From positions 62,001 through 126,000 of the forward strand of contig NZ_PQVG01000006.1 of NCBI RefSeq assembly GCF_002920895.1: a stretch of 64,000 nt of DNA. Direction: 5' to 3'. The stretch comes from Flavobacterium alvei. GTDB taxonomy: Bacteria; Bacteroidota; Bacteroidia; Flavobacteriales; Flavobacteriaceae. Each line of letters starts with the position of its first letter. The first letter of the stretch is position 1. Under the pieces are notes generated by a model. It saw nothing but the letters and a program-made list of their open reading frames with translations. It had not been told where the DNA came from and made no database searches. The position numbers and the translations under genes are program-made. Positions 25,906-37,732 of this stretch are shown here, piece by piece.

Positions 25906-28356
25906 ATGCATTTTGTAGAAGTAATTTTACCGCTTTCCCTTGACAAAACGTTTACTTACAGCGTTTCTGAAACCGAGTACAATTACATTAAAATAGGAAT
26001 GCGTTTGGCTGTGCCTTTTGGCAAAAGTAGGATCTACACGGCTTTGGTTATAGCTATTCACCAAAACAAACCTACTTTGTATGACGCCAAGGAAATTCAT
26101 CAAATTCTGGACGAAAAACCCATTGTAACCGAAATTCAGATTACTCATTGGCAATGGATAGCTTCTTATTATATGTGTGCCATTGGCGATGTGTATCGTG
26201 GTGCAATGCCCTCGGCACTTTTGCTGGAAAGCGAAACCATTATTTCTCAAAAAAACGATGGTTTTGTAGATGAAAGTTTGCTCACAGATGATGAATTTTT
26301 AATTTATGAAGCCTTGCAGCAACAAAGTTCTTTGAAAGTTCAAGATATAATCAATATTTTAAATAAGAAGAATATTTTTCCAGTGATTCAAAAGTTGATT
26401 GACAAAAACATTCTAGTCCTTCAAGAAGAAATGTTGGAAACTTATACACCAAAACTAGTTCGATACGTAAAATTACATTCCAAGTACGAAACAAATGAAG
26501 GCTTGAGCGAATTATTGGAAGTGCTTAAAAATGCCAATAAGCAAAAGGAAATCGTCTTGAGTTATTTTCAATTGAGTGCTTCCGAGAAAAAACCAATCAC
26601 AGTCAAAAAGTTAATTGAAGTTGCAAATTCGACATCAACAATTGTAAAAACATTAATCGATAAAGAAATTTTCGAAGAATATTACATTCAAGTGGATCGT
26701 GTTAATTTCATTGGAAAAACTAAAGACGAACAACTTCAATTAAGTGAAGTTCAACAAATTGCTTTCGAAGAAATAAAAGAAAATTTTACCCAAAAAGAAG
26801 TCTGTCTTTTACACGGAGTAACATCTAGTGGAAAAACAGAAATCTACATAAAACTTATCGAACAATATATAAAGGAAGAAAAACAAATCCTGTATTTATT
26901 ACCCGAAATTGCCTTAACGACCCAATTGGTGGGAAGACTGCGTGATTATTTTGGTAATAAAGTGGCCGTTTTTCATTCGAAATACAGCAATAACGAAAGG
27001 GTAGAAGTGTGGCAGCAAGTTTTGGAACAATCGCCAAAAGCTCAGATTGTTATCGGAGCTAGGTCGGCACTTTTTCTGCCTTTTTCTAATTTGGGATTGG
27101 TTATTGTTGATGAAGAACATGAGCAAACATTCAAACAAGTTGATCCTTCGCCACGCTATCACGCCCGCGATGCTTCAATTGTTTTGGCAAATAGTCATAA
27201 GGCGAAAGTGCTTTTGGGTTCGGCAACGCCAAGTATTGGAACCTATTTTAATTCCCAATCGGGAAAATATGGTTTGGTCGAAATTTCTAAAAGATACGGC
27301 AATGTCAAGATGCCGGAAATTGAATTGGTCAATTTGAAAGACAAATATTTTCGCAAGCAAATGTCAGGACATTTCAGCGATATTTTGATTGAGGAAATTA
27401 CGAAAACTTTGTCTTTGGGCGAACAAGTTATTTTGTTTCAAAATCGCAGAGGATTTTCTCCAGTTATCGAATGTATGACTTGTGGACACGTGCCACAATG
27501 TCCACAATGCGATGTGAGTTTGACTTATCATAAATTTAAAAATCAGTTGCGTTGTCATTATTGTGGCTATTCGATGGCAAAACCAACTAATTGTCATTCT
27601 TGTACCAGTGTTCATCTCACTACAAAAGGGTTTGGAACAGAACAAATTCAACAAGAATTGGTCGAGTTATTTCCAAATACAAAAGTGGGAAGAATGGATC
27701 AAGATACGACTCGGGGAAAATTTGGTTTCGAAAAAATAATTGATAGTTTCAAAAATAGAGAAATTGATATTTTGGTCGGAACTCAAATGCTCGCCAAAGG
27801 TTTGGATTTTGATAACGTGAGTTTAGTAGGTATTATGAATGCCGATAATATGTTGTATCATCCCGATTTTAGGGCTTTCGAACGAAGTTACCAAATGATG
27901 ACACAAGTTTCAGGGCGTTCAGGTCGTTCTGAAAAACAAGGAAAAGTAATTATTCAGACTTATAATCCAGATCATAACATCATTCAACAGGTTGTTCATA
28001 ATAATTATATAGGTATGTATAAAGAGCAGTTGTATGACAGGCAAATTTATCATTACCCACCTTATTATAAACTTATAAAGTTAACGTTGAAACATAGAGA
28101 TTTTGATAAACTCAAAGAAGGATCTATGTGGTTGTATCAAGTAATGAAGCAAAATTTTACTATTCCAATTCTTGGTCCAGAAGAACCGCCTATTTCTAGA
28201 ATTCGAAATGAATACATTAGAACTATAATGGTCAAAATTCCAACCAATCAGTCTTTGCAAGGTACAAAAAAAACTATCCAGAAAATACTGAATAGTTTTG
28301 ATGTTGTTCCACAGTACAGAGCTATAAAAGTATCTGTAAATGTCGATTTTTATTAG
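25906..28356 (+). CDS. priA: Primosomal protein N' (PriA helicase)
   Basis: Superfamily 2 DNA helicase that restarts collapsed replication forks by loading DnaB. The N-terminal 3' DNA-binding domain begins FVEVILPLSLDKTFTY. Helicase motif I is GVTSSGKTEIY (about residues 306-316), motif II DEEH (about 403-406), motif III GSATPS. A two-zinc cysteine cluster lies at about 520-566 (CMTCGHVPQCPQC, CHYCG, CHSC), then the C-terminal helicase lobe with VGTQMLAKGLDF and QVSGRSGR. The 816-aa length is normal for Bacteroidetes. Its stop codon overlaps by 4 bases the end of the convergent LytTR regulator gene. Confidence 0.96.
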   Translation: MHFVEVILPLSLDKTFTYSVSETEYNYIKIGMRLAVPFGKSRIYTALVIAIHQNKPTLYDAKEIHQILDEKPIVTEIQITHWQWIASYYMCAIGDVYRGAMPSALLLESETIISQKNDGFVDESLLTDDEFLIYEALQQQSSLKVQDIINILNKKNIFPVIQKLIDKNILVLQEEMLETYTPKLVRYVKLHSKYETNEGLSELLEVLKNANKQKEIVLSYFQLSASEKKPITVKKLIEVANSTSTIVKTLIDKEIFEEYYIQVDRVNFIGKTKDEQLQLSEVQQIAFEEIKENFTQKEVCLLHGVTSSGKTEIYIKLIEQYIKEEKQILYLLPEIALTTQLVGRLRDYFGNKVAVFHSKYSNNERVEVWQQVLEQSPKAQIVIGARSALFLPFSNLGLVIVDEEHEQTFKQVDPSPRYHARDASIVLANSHKAKVLLGSATPSIGTYFNSQSGKYGLVEISKRYGNVKMPEIELVNLKDKYFRKQMSGHFSDILIEEITKTLSLGEQVILFQNRRGFSPVIECMTCGHVPQCPQCDVSLTYHKFKNQLRCHYCGYSMAKPTNCHSCTSVHLTTKGFGTEQIQQELVELFPNTKVGRMDQDTTRGKFGFEKIIDSFKNREIDILVGTQMLAKGLDFDNVSLVGIMNADNMLYHPDFRAFERSYQMMTQVSGRSGRSEKQGKVIIQTYNPDHNIIQQVVHNNYIGMYKEQLYDRQIYHYPPYYKLIKLTLKHRDFDKLKEGSMWLYQVMKQNFTIPILGPEEPPISRIRNEYIRTIMVKIPTNQSLQGTKKTIQKILNSFDVVPQYRAIKVSVNVDFY

Positions 28357-29048
28357 TTAATAGCTAAAGCTTTCACTAAATCTTCTTTTTTATGTCTGCT
28401 TAAAGGAATTTTTGTAACTCCAATTTCGGCAAACCTGCTGTTGAAGCGTTCCACTTTATCAATATTGATAATGTAAGATTTGTGCACTCTAACAAATTTG
28501 TCTTTTGGTAAATCTTTTTCGAAAGATTTCATGGTAGAAAGTACCAAATTACTGTCTTCTTCGGTTACAACTTTAACATAATCACCAAAAGCTTCAATCC
28601 ATTTAATCTTTGCAGTAAAGATTTTTAATTTTTTTAGATTACTTTTAATAAAGATGTGTTCACCATCTTCATCATGGGTTTCTGATTTTAGCAAATGCAT
28701 ATCAATCGCTCTTTTGACAGACGCATTAAAACGATCGACTGCAATAGGTTTTTGCAGATAGTCAGTTGCATCATAATCAAAAGCCTTCATAGCATATTCT
28801 GCCTTTGAGGTGATAAAAATAATTTGGGGTTTAGTTTTTAAACCATCCAAAAAATCAAAACCACTAATTACGGGCATTTCAATGTCTAAAAAGATCAGAT
28901 CCACATTATGTATGGTCATACAGCCTTTTGCTTCAATAGCGTTAGAAAAATCACCAATTAAATGTAAATTGGGGTGATTATTTACTAACTTTGTGATAAT
29001 CATTCTCTGAATGGAACTATCATCTACTACAACACAATTTAGTTTCAT
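28353..29048 (-). CDS. LytTR-family response regulator
   Basis: A two-domain regulator: receiver (about residues 1-118) with VVDDSS, phospho-acceptor Asp in IFLDIEMP, and the Lys of LQKPI; then a LytTR DNA-binding domain (about 135-230) with IEAFGDYVKV and FVRVHKSYIIN. Such regulators normally work with a membrane histidine kinase of the HPK7/LytS type, not seen here. I place the start at the ATG at 29048 (MKLNCVVVDDS); the frame is open to 29099 but the extra 17 residues are not family-like. It is divergent from rpsF and convergent with priA. Confidence 0.9.
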   Translation of the reverse strand: MKLNCVVVDDSSIQRMIITKLVNNHPNLHLIGDFSNAIEAKGCMTIHNVDLIFLDIEMPVISGFDFLDGLKTKPQIIFITSKAEYAMKAFDYDATDYLQKPIAVDRFNASVKRAIDMHLLKSETHDEDGEHIFIKSNLKKLKIFTAKIKWIEAFGDYVKVVTEEDSNLVLSTMKSFEKDLPKDKFVRVHKSYIINIDKVERFNSRFAEIGVTKIPLSRHKKEDLVKALAIN

Positions 29049-29124
29049 AATTCTTATTATTTTAGATTCGGGATAGTAAAAGTAATACATGGAATTCAAT
29101 TAACCTAATCTTTATCGGTTTTTT

Positions 29125-29155
29125 TTTGTATTATGACGATTAAAGTTTAATTTTG
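29125..29155 (+). promoter_or_regulatory. rpsF operon promoter P1
   Basis: TTTG (29125-29128), 19 bases, then TAATTTTG (29148-29155): a full match to the Bacteroidetes primary-sigma consensus TTTG-N19-TAnnTTTG, about 60 bases before rpsF. Confidence 0.78.
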
Positions 29156-29186
29156 TTTGGATATTAGAAATAAAAGATTACTTTTG
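29156..29186 (+). promoter_or_regulatory. rpsF operon promoter P2
   Basis: TTTG (29156-29159), 19 bases, then TACTTTTG (29179-29186): a second full consensus match that starts on the base after P1 ends. Tandem promoters suit a ribosomal protein operon that needs strong expression. Confidence 0.78.
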
Positions 29187-29215
29187 CAGCCAATTTAACA
29201 AATACATACATATTT

Positions 29216-29557
29216 ATGAATCATTATGAAACTGTTTTCATTTTAAATCCCGTTTTATCTGAAGTTCAGGTAAAGGAAACAGTAAGCAAATTTGAAGATT
29301 TTCTTACTAGTAGAGGAGCTGAAATGGTATCTAAAGAAGACTGGGGTCTTAAAAAGATGGCTTACGAAATCCAAAACAAAAAAAGTGGTTTTTACCATTT
29401 ATTCGAATTCAAAGTTGCTGGTGAGGTTCTTATCGCTTTTGAAACTGAATTTAGACGTGACGAAAGAGTTATGCGTTTCTTAACTGTAAGTCTTGACAAA
29501 CATGCTATCTCTTGGGCTGAAAGAAGAAGAGCAAAACTTAAATCTCAAAAAGCTTAA
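29216..29557 (+). CDS. rpsF: 30S ribosomal protein S6
   Basis: Small-subunit ribosomal protein that binds S18 and the central domain of 16S rRNA. It starts [16 protein letters not shown], has the typical [18 protein letters not shown] and a conserved end of the fold [17 protein letters not shown], with a lysine-rich tail. At 113 aa it is normal. First gene of rpsF-rpsR-rplI, read from two tandem consensus promoters. Confidence 0.97.
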   Translation: MNHYETVFILNPVLSEVQVKETVSKFEDFLTSRGAEMVSKEDWGLKKMAYEIQNKKSGFYHLFEFKVAGEVLIAFETEFRRDERVMRFLTVSLDKHAISWAERRRAKLKSQKA

Positions 29558-29562
29558 TTATC

Positions 29563-29859
29563 ATGGCAACATTACAACAATCTGCTTCAGGAAAAAAAGA
29601 CGGAGATATCAGATATCTTACTCCTTTAAACATAGAAACTAACAAAACTAAAAAGTATTGTCGTTTCAAAAAATCAGGTATCAAATATATTGATTATAAA
29701 GATGCTGATTTCTTATTGAAATTTGTTAACGAACAAGGAAAAATTCTTCCTCGTCGTTTGACAGGAACTTCATTGAAATACCAAAGAAAAGTGTCTGTAG
29801 CTGTAAAAAGAGCGCGTCACTTAGCTTTAATGCCATACGTGGCCGATTTATTAAAATAA
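29563..29859 (+). CDS. rpsR: 30S ribosomal protein S18
   Basis: Small-subunit protein S18, partner of S6. Key segments are [34 protein letters not shown] and [13 protein letters not shown]. The 98-aa length includes the Bacteroidetes N-terminal extension rich in Lys/Thr. A single Cys in YCRF is present rather than a zinc-binding set. It follows rpsF by 5 bases. Confidence 0.97.
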   Translation: MATLQQSASGKKDGDIRYLTPLNIETNKTKKYCRFKKSGIKYIDYKDADFLLKFVNEQGKILPRRLTGTSLKYQRKVSVAVKRARHLALMPYVADLLK

Positions 29860-29924
29860 TTAAAAAATTAACAGTTGTTGGTTTTCTGAAATATGAAACC
29901 TAACTTCTTAATAAGGACAACAAC

Positions 29925-30368
29925 ATGGAACTTATATTAAAAAAAGACGTTCAAAATTTAGGTTTTAAAGACGATGTAGTAAACGTAAAAAACGGATACG
30001 GTCGTAATTTTTTAATCCCACAAGGATTTGCTCAATTAGCTACTCCTTCTGCAAAGAAAGTATTGGCTGAGAACCTAAAACAAAGAGCACACAAAGAAGC
30101 TAAAGTAGTTGCAGATGCAAAAGCATTGGCTGAAACTTTGAAAGCATTAGAGATTAAAATTTTCGCAAAAGCGGGTGGAGAAAAACTTTTTGGATCTATC
30201 ACAAACATCGATATTGCTGAAGCTTTGGAAAAAGCTGGTCAATCAATCGAAAGAAAATTTATTACTTCTGGTATCGTAAAACGTACAGGTAAATATGCTG
30301 CAAGCATCAGATTACACAGAGATGTAGTAGTTGAGTTAGCTTATGAAATCATTGCTGAAAAAGCATAA
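29925..30368 (+). CDS. rplI: 50S ribosomal protein L9
   Basis: Large-subunit protein L9. The N-terminal domain is MELILKKDVQNLGFKDDVVNVKNGYGRNFLIPQGFA (shortened to family landmarks: LGFKDDVV, GYGRNFLIP), then a long connecting helix rich in Ala/Lys (about 41-75) and the C-terminal domain with LFGSITNIDIAEAL. The 147-aa length is standard. It lies 65 bases after rpsR and is followed by a strong terminator. Confidence 0.96.
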   Translation: MELILKKDVQNLGFKDDVVNVKNGYGRNFLIPQGFAQLATPSAKKVLAENLKQRAHKEAKVVADAKALAETLKALEIKIFAKAGGEKLFGSITNIDIAEALEKAGQSIERKFITSGIVKRTGKYAASIRLHRDVVVELAYEIIAEKA

Positions 30369-30388
30369 TTTCTAAATTCATAAAATTA

Positions 30389-30416
30389 AATCCCGATGAA
30401 AGTCGGGATTTTTTTT
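30389..30416 (+). terminator. Rho-independent terminator of the rpsF-rpsR-rplI operon
   Basis: AATCCCGA (30389-30396) pairs with TCGGGATT (30403-30410) around TGAAAG, followed by eight T. It lies 20 bases after the rplI stop. Confidence 0.92.
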
Positions 30417-30496
30417 GTTTAATCTGAATTTATTTCAGATTTTCATTTTTTTAATTACCGTATCTTATAGAAGATACTGAAACAAGTTCAGTATAA

Positions 30497-30970
30497 ATGA
30501 AGTATAGCAGATTAACCAAAGAACAATTCGAAGAATTACATCAAGAATTTAGTACTTTTCTTGCCACTCAAACTATCGATAAAGTCGAATGGGATCAATT
30601 AAAAATTGAAAAACCAGAAGTTGCTGAACAAGAATTAGATGTTTTTTCAGATTTGGTTTGGGAAGGTGTTTTAGGTAGAACTGAATATTTAGAACATTTT
30701 TCTAAAAATCATATTTTCCTTTTTCAATGTTTTGATAATTATATTCAATCAATTGTCTTGAAATCGTTGGTTCCTGAAACCGATTTTTTGACCAAAGAGG
30801 GATTGCAATGGTTAAGCGACAATATGTTTACCGAAACCATCGAAATCAAAACAGGTAAAAAAGTATTTACCGATGAACGCAATAGTTCTATTTTTCAATT
30901 GATACAACAAGGAGCGATTTTGAGTGAAGGACAATTATTCAAACAAATAATTTCGATTATTGAATCGTAA
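30497..30970 (+). CDS. Conserved Bacteroidetes protein of unknown function
   Basis: A soluble, acidic 157-aa protein starting MKYSRLTKEQFEELHQEF. No signal peptide or membrane segment. Motifs such as WDQLK, DVFSDLVWEGVL and YLEHFSKNH look like a short alpha-helical domain found across Flavobacteriia (I think DUF6495, not certain). It is flanked by terminators on both sides, so it is its own transcription unit between rplI and ligA. Function unknown. Confidence 0.75.
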   Translation: MKYSRLTKEQFEELHQEFSTFLATQTIDKVEWDQLKIEKPEVAEQELDVFSDLVWEGVLGRTEYLEHFSKNHIFLFQCFDNYIQSIVLKSLVPETDFLTKEGLQWLSDNMFTETIEIKTGKKVFTDERNSSIFQLIQQGAILSEGQLFKQIISIIES

Positions 30971-30989
30971 TTGTATCGTTTTTCTATTT

Positions 30990-33721
<2,732 letters not shown>

Positions 33722-33735
<14 letters not shown>

Positions 33736-34411
33736 TCCAAAAAGTGTAGCTGAAAAAATATTGTTGGTTTTGTATTGCGTTGTTGCAGCAATTGAAATTA
33801 TTGCAGAATCGTTTGCATACAAGCCATTAGTTTATGTTTTTAAGCCACTAATACCTTTTGTTTTGATGTCTCTTTATTGGGTAGCGTCAAATAAAAAAAA
33901 TCTGCTATTTTTTGTAGTAGTAACATTGGCTATGATTACTGACTTTTTTTTTATATCTAATAAAGAGCCAATGCTTTTTTTGGGATTACTTTTTCTTTTT
34001 ATAAATCGAATGCTATTGATTTATTATATTAATGAGTTGGCAAAAATTAAAGATTATATTCCTTTGCTTATAGCAACGATTCCTTTTTTGTTTATTTTCT
34101 TCTATTTGTTGTCAATTTCTAGTGTATTTACACTTAGAACGTATTATATTGTAATAATTCAAAATATATTAATGTCAATTTTGGCAGGAATTATTTTAGC
34201 ACATTATATGGTGTTATACAATAAAAATTCAACTTGGCTGTATATATTCGGGCTGATTTCAGTTGTGCAATATCTTATTGTTTTTCTAGAGAGATATTAT
34301 CTAGCTGGAATATCTCCTTTAGCTTTTAGGCCATTAGCCATGACATTAAACACAGGAGTTTATTTTTCATTTTATAAATATATTAGAGCAAATGAAAAAG
34401 TTAAACAATAA
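33722..34411 (+). CDS. Polytopic membrane protein, possibly YhhN-like (2)
   Basis: A 229-aa protein with about eight hydrophobic segments, the same size and layout as the gene before it, so the two are probably ancient paralogues. KPLVYVFKPLIPFVLM and ITDFFFISNKEPMLFLGLLFLFINRML resemble the KP...L and GD...GLxxF blocks of YhhN/TMEM86 proteins. Its C-terminal codons overlap the end of the convergent metallophosphatase gene by 11 bases. Substrate and role unknown. Confidence 0.6.
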
Positions 34412-35312
34412 TTGATTTTCCGATGCCAATTTTTGATTTGTCGTTATCAAAATAGAAATCAATTCTTCCTAGATTGATGCCATAACAACCTACTTGATTT
34501 ACTAAAACTTCTTTTCCATCTAAGTTTTTTACAATTGTGGGCTTGTCCAGGAAAGTATGGGTGTGACCGCCAATGATAAGGTCAATGTCTTTGGTTTTTT
34601 CGGCCAATTTCAAATCAGAAATTTTGTTTGCATCCTCTTTGGAATATTTATAACCAAGGTGTGATAAGCAAATAATCAAATCGCATTTGTTTTCTTTTTT
34701 AAGAATCCGAACCATATCCTGAGTGATTTCTAATGGATCATTATATACGGTTTCCTTTGACATTCTTTTATCTACTAATCCTTGAAGTTCAATTCCGAGT
34801 CCAAAAACACCAATTTTAATTCCATTTTTATTGAAAATCTTAAACGGTTTTACAAAACCATCCATAGAAGTATTTTTGAAATCATAGTTTGCTGAAACAA
34901 ATTCAAAAGTAGCGTGAGGCATTTGAGCAGCTAAACCATCGACACCATTATCAAAATCGTGATTACCAATAGCTGATAAATCATATTTCATCATACTCAT
35001 CAATTTGAATTCTAATTCACCTCCATAATAATTAAAATAGGGAGTTCCTTGAAAAATGTCACCGGCATCCAATAGCAAAACATTTGGATTTTCTTTACGA
35101 ATAGATTCAATTAATGAAGCTCTTCTGGCAACACCTCCCATATTTGGATTTCGAGGATCGTCTATAGGGAATGGGTCAATATGACTATGAACATCATTAG
35201 TATGGAGTATCGTTATATGTTTACTATCCGATTTGAAACTACTTAACGACAATCCTAAACTTAATAATGCTGTACTAGCGGCTGTTTTTTCTATAAAATC
35301 TCTTCTTTTCAT
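34401..35312 (-). CDS. 5'-nucleotidase-type metallophosphatase subunit (catalytic half)
   Basis: A calcineurin-like phosphoesterase equal to the N-terminal catalytic domain of UshA-type 5'-nucleotidases. Metal-site motifs are THTNDVHSH-like HTNDVHSH (about residues 36-43), LDAGDIFQGTP, IGNHDFDNG (Asn-His), SHLGYKYS and GGHTHTF. It begins MKRRDFIEKTAAS, a twin-arginine-like signal, so it is exported folded. The C-terminal substrate-binding domain is missing and is encoded by the separate lipoprotein gene 45 bases upstream. Length 303 aa. Likely substrates are nucleotides or other phosphomonoesters. Confidence 0.88.
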   Translation of the reverse strand: MKRRDFIEKTAASTALLSLGLSLSSFKSDSKHITILHTNDVHSHIDPFPIDDPRNPNMGGVARRASLIESIRKENPNVLLLDAGDIFQGTPYFNYYGGELEFKLMSMMKYDLSAIGNHDFDNGVDGLAAQMPHATFEFVSANYDFKNTSMDGFVKPFKIFNKNGIKIGVFGLGIELQGLVDKRMSKETVYNDPLEITQDMVRILKKENKCDLIICLSHLGYKYSKEDANKISDLKLAEKTKDIDLIIGGHTHTFLDKPTIVKNLDGKEVLVNQVGCYGINLGRIDFYFDNDKSKIGIGKSIIV

Positions 35313-35357
35313 CTTCTAATTTTTTAATTCTGTAATCTAAAATCTGCAATCTAAAAA

Positions 35358-36137
35358 TCATTCAACAGTAACTCTTACATCATTAATTACGGGAATTGTA
35401 TCTACTTCTTTGAAATAATCAATAAGGATATTTCTTAGCTTATAATCTAAATCATATTTTTGGACTGCTTTTTTAAAGAAAAGCATATTGTCGCCTCCGT
35501 TCGATAAATAATCATTGGTAGCTACATAGTAAATGGTGTTTTTATCTAAAGGTTTTCCTTGTATTGCTATGTTTTTTGCTACTTTGTCTTTACCAATGGT
35601 GAATGTAATACCTGATAAAGGATGTGGTTTTTCAGTTGCAATAAAATAATCAACCATTTCTAAAACCTGTTCTCCTTTTAGAGCCATAACTACAAGACCA
35701 TTTTCAAAAGGCATTATCTCATAGGCAGTTCTTGTAGTGACATTTCCTTTTGGAAGCATAGCACGAATACCACCATTATTGAGAATACAAAAATCGATAT
35801 CTTTTTTTTCACGAGCTTTAAAAATGATATTTCCTCTTTGCATTGTGACATCAGCCATTAGATTTCCAATGGTAGTTTGCCATTTTCCGTCGCTTTTGTC
35901 TAATGTTGTTGGACAATAAGCTAAAACGCTGTCTAAATCTTTGTTAATATGCTCCCTATATGGTTTTACATAATTTTCAATTTCTTGATTTTTAGCTTCT
36001 TTGTCGGTAATTGTTATGCGTTTTCCTTCAATCTTTGAAACATAATAATTTTGTTTTCCGCAAGAAACAATAAAAATAAATGTTAAGAATATAACAAAAA
36101 GTTTTAAAACACCATTATACTTTTTTAGATTTACCAT
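35358..36137 (-). CDS. 5'-nucleotidase C-terminal-domain lipoprotein (substrate-binding half)
   Basis: A lipoprotein (lipobox FIVSC, Cys about 26) consisting of the 5'-nucleotidase C-terminal domain alone. LNNGGIRAMLPKGNVT is the signature (NxGGIR), and the nucleobase-stacking segments ATNDYLSNGGDNM and NGLVVMALKG follow. In UshA this domain is fused behind the metallophosphatase; here it is a separate, membrane-anchored protein encoded first in the operon. The two chains probably associate outside the cytoplasm. Confidence 0.87.
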   Translation of the reverse strand: MVNLKKYNGVLKLFVIFLTFIFIVSCGKQNYYVSKIEGKRITITDKEAKNQEIENYVKPYREHINKDLDSVLAYCPTTLDKSDGKWQTTIGNLMADVTMQRGNIIFKAREKKDIDFCILNNGGIRAMLPKGNVTTRTAYEIMPFENGLVVMALKGEQVLEMVDYFIATEKPHPLSGITFTIGKDKVAKNIAIQGKPLDKNTIYYVATNDYLSNGGDNMLFFKKAVQKYDLDYKLRNILIDYFKEVDTIPVINDVRVTVE

Positions 36138-36184
36138 CTGAAATGAGACTTAATTAATTAATTTTGCAATAAGGTAAAAGTACT

Positions 36185-36703
36185 ATGTTTTTAAATTATA
36201 TAAAGAATTATTTTTTATTAAAAATATTAAAAAATAATTTAGATAATGTAAAGAGCAGTAAGGATTTAACGTTAATTCAAACGGTTGGTTTGTTAATTGA
36301 TGAGAGTTATTTTTTAGAAAAAGAGGATTTAATATCGGAATTAATTGCTAATGGTATTCAAGAATCTAATATTAAAATAATTGTTTACCGAGATAAGTTG
36401 AAGAAAAATGAGGTCTATACTCAGCCAACATTTGGTACAAAACATCTGAATTGGAATGCACAAATTACGGATGCAACCTTAAGAGAATTTATCAAAGATA
36501 AATTTGATTTATTGATCAGTTACTATGATGTAGAAAAAGCTTTTTTAATAAAAGTAACCAATAATTCAAGAGCGCAGTTTAAAGTCGGTTTTTCGTCAGT
36601 CGATAAAAGACTAAATCATTTGATGATTAATACAAATGCTGAAAATCATACTGTTTTTGTTCATGAATTATTTAGATATTTAAAAATATTAAACAAAATA
36701 TAA
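36185..36703 (+). CDS. Conserved Flavobacteriia protein of unknown function, upstream of dapA
   Basis: A soluble 172-aa protein without signal peptide. Segments such as [23 protein letters not shown] and [11 protein letters not shown] are shared with a small family (probably DUF6913) found before dapA in flavobacteria. It starts 47 bases from the divergent lipoprotein gene and ends 8 bases before dapA, so the two are cotranscribed. Function unknown. Confidence 0.7.
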   Translation: MFLNYIKNYFLLKILKNNLDNVKSSKDLTLIQTVGLLIDESYFLEKEDLISELIANGIQESNIKIIVYRDKLKKNEVYTQPTFGTKHLNWNAQITDATLREFIKDKFDLLISYYDVEKAFLIKVTNNSRAQFKVGFSSVDKRLNHLMINTNAENHTVFVHELFRYLKILNKI

Positions 36704-36711
36704 AACAAATT

Positions 36712-37599
36712 ATGCAATCATTAATTGGAACAGGCGTTGCTCTTGCAACTCCATTTAAAAACGATTTATCAATAGATACAGAAGCATTAATAAATATAGT
36801 GAATTATTCTATTAATGGAGGTGTTGAATATCTTGTAATACTTGGCACAACTGCTGAAAATGCTACATTGACAAAGGATGAAAAGGAACACGTAATCAAG
36901 ACTATTGTCGAAGCCAACAAAGGAAGATTGCCAATGGTGCTTGGAGTAGGAGGAAACAATACTTCCGAAGTGGTTGAAGAATTAAAAACAAGAGATTTGT
37001 CGCAATTTGTTGCTATTCTTTCGATATCACCTTATTATAACAAGCCATCTCAAGAAGGGATTTATCAGCATTTCAAAGCCATTTCTGAAGCTTCTCCAAT
37101 CCCAGTTATTTTATATAATGTTCCTAGCCGAACAGGAAGTAATGTGTTGCCATCAACAGTAATACGTTTGGCTAACGATTTCGAAAATATTGTAGCTGTA
37201 AAAGAAGCTGCTGGCGATATGATTCAAGCCTTGCAATTATTAAAAGATAAACCAAAAGATTTTCTAGTACTTTCTGGCGATGATATGATTGCGCTTCCTA
37301 TGGTTCTAGCGGGTGGTTCTGGTGTTATTTCGGTAATTGCTCAAGGTTTTCCAAAAGAATTTTCAGAAATGATTCGTTTAGGATTGAATAGAAAAGTAGA
37401 TGATGCCTTTAAATTGCAATACCTTTTTTCAGATTGTATCGATATGATTTTCGAACAAGGAAATCCTGTTGGAATCAAACAAGTGTTTCAATCACTTGGT
37501 TTGTCGGAGAATAAAGTGAGATTGCCACTCGTGCATTCTAATGAATCGTTGGCAAAAAGAATCGATCTTTTTGTTGAAAAAATTAATAAATCTATCTAA
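36712..37599 (+). CDS. dapA: 4-hydroxy-tetrahydrodipicolinate synthase
   Basis: Condenses pyruvate with aspartate semialdehyde, first committed step to lysine and meso-diaminopimelate for peptidoglycan. TIM-barrel class I aldolase: [10 protein letters not shown] (the Thr pair, about 45-54), [12 protein letters not shown] with the proton-relay Tyr (about 134), the Schiff-base lysine in VAVKEAAGD (about 163), and [22 protein letters not shown]. Glu replaces the more common Gly/Ser in TTAEN, as usual in Bacteroidetes. 295 aa, normal length. Confidence 0.95.
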   Translation: MQSLIGTGVALATPFKNDLSIDTEALINIVNYSINGGVEYLVILGTTAENATLTKDEKEHVIKTIVEANKGRLPMVLGVGGNNTSEVVEELKTRDLSQFVAILSISPYYNKPSQEGIYQHFKAISEASPIPVILYNVPSRTGSNVLPSTVIRLANDFENIVAVKEAAGDMIQALQLLKDKPKDFLVLSGDDMIALPMVLAGGSGVISVIAQGFPKEFSEMIRLGLNRKVDDAFKLQYLFSDCIDMIFEQGNPVGIKQVFQSLGLSENKVRLPLVHSNESLAKRIDLFVEKINKSI

Positions 37600-37630
37600 A
37601 ACTCTATCTCTTTTATTATAAAAAATATAT

Positions 37631-37661
37631 TTTGAAGTGGCTAAATTAATACCTAAATTTG
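37631..37661 (+). promoter_or_regulatory. bamD operon promoter
   Basis: TTTG (37631-37634), 19 bases, then TAAATTTG (37654-37661): a perfect match to the Bacteroidetes consensus. Transcription would start about 65 bases before the bamD ATG. Confidence 0.8.
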
Positions 37662-37732
37662 CCACCGAAAACTTCTATAATTTTATTTAAGAGTTTTGGT
37701 TTTCAATTAGGTTGCAAAAAGTAAATAAAAAA

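Noticed and set aside
27047..27654. Frames of 60-96 aa on both strands in priA
   Set aside because: Shadows of helicase and zinc-cluster coding sequence.
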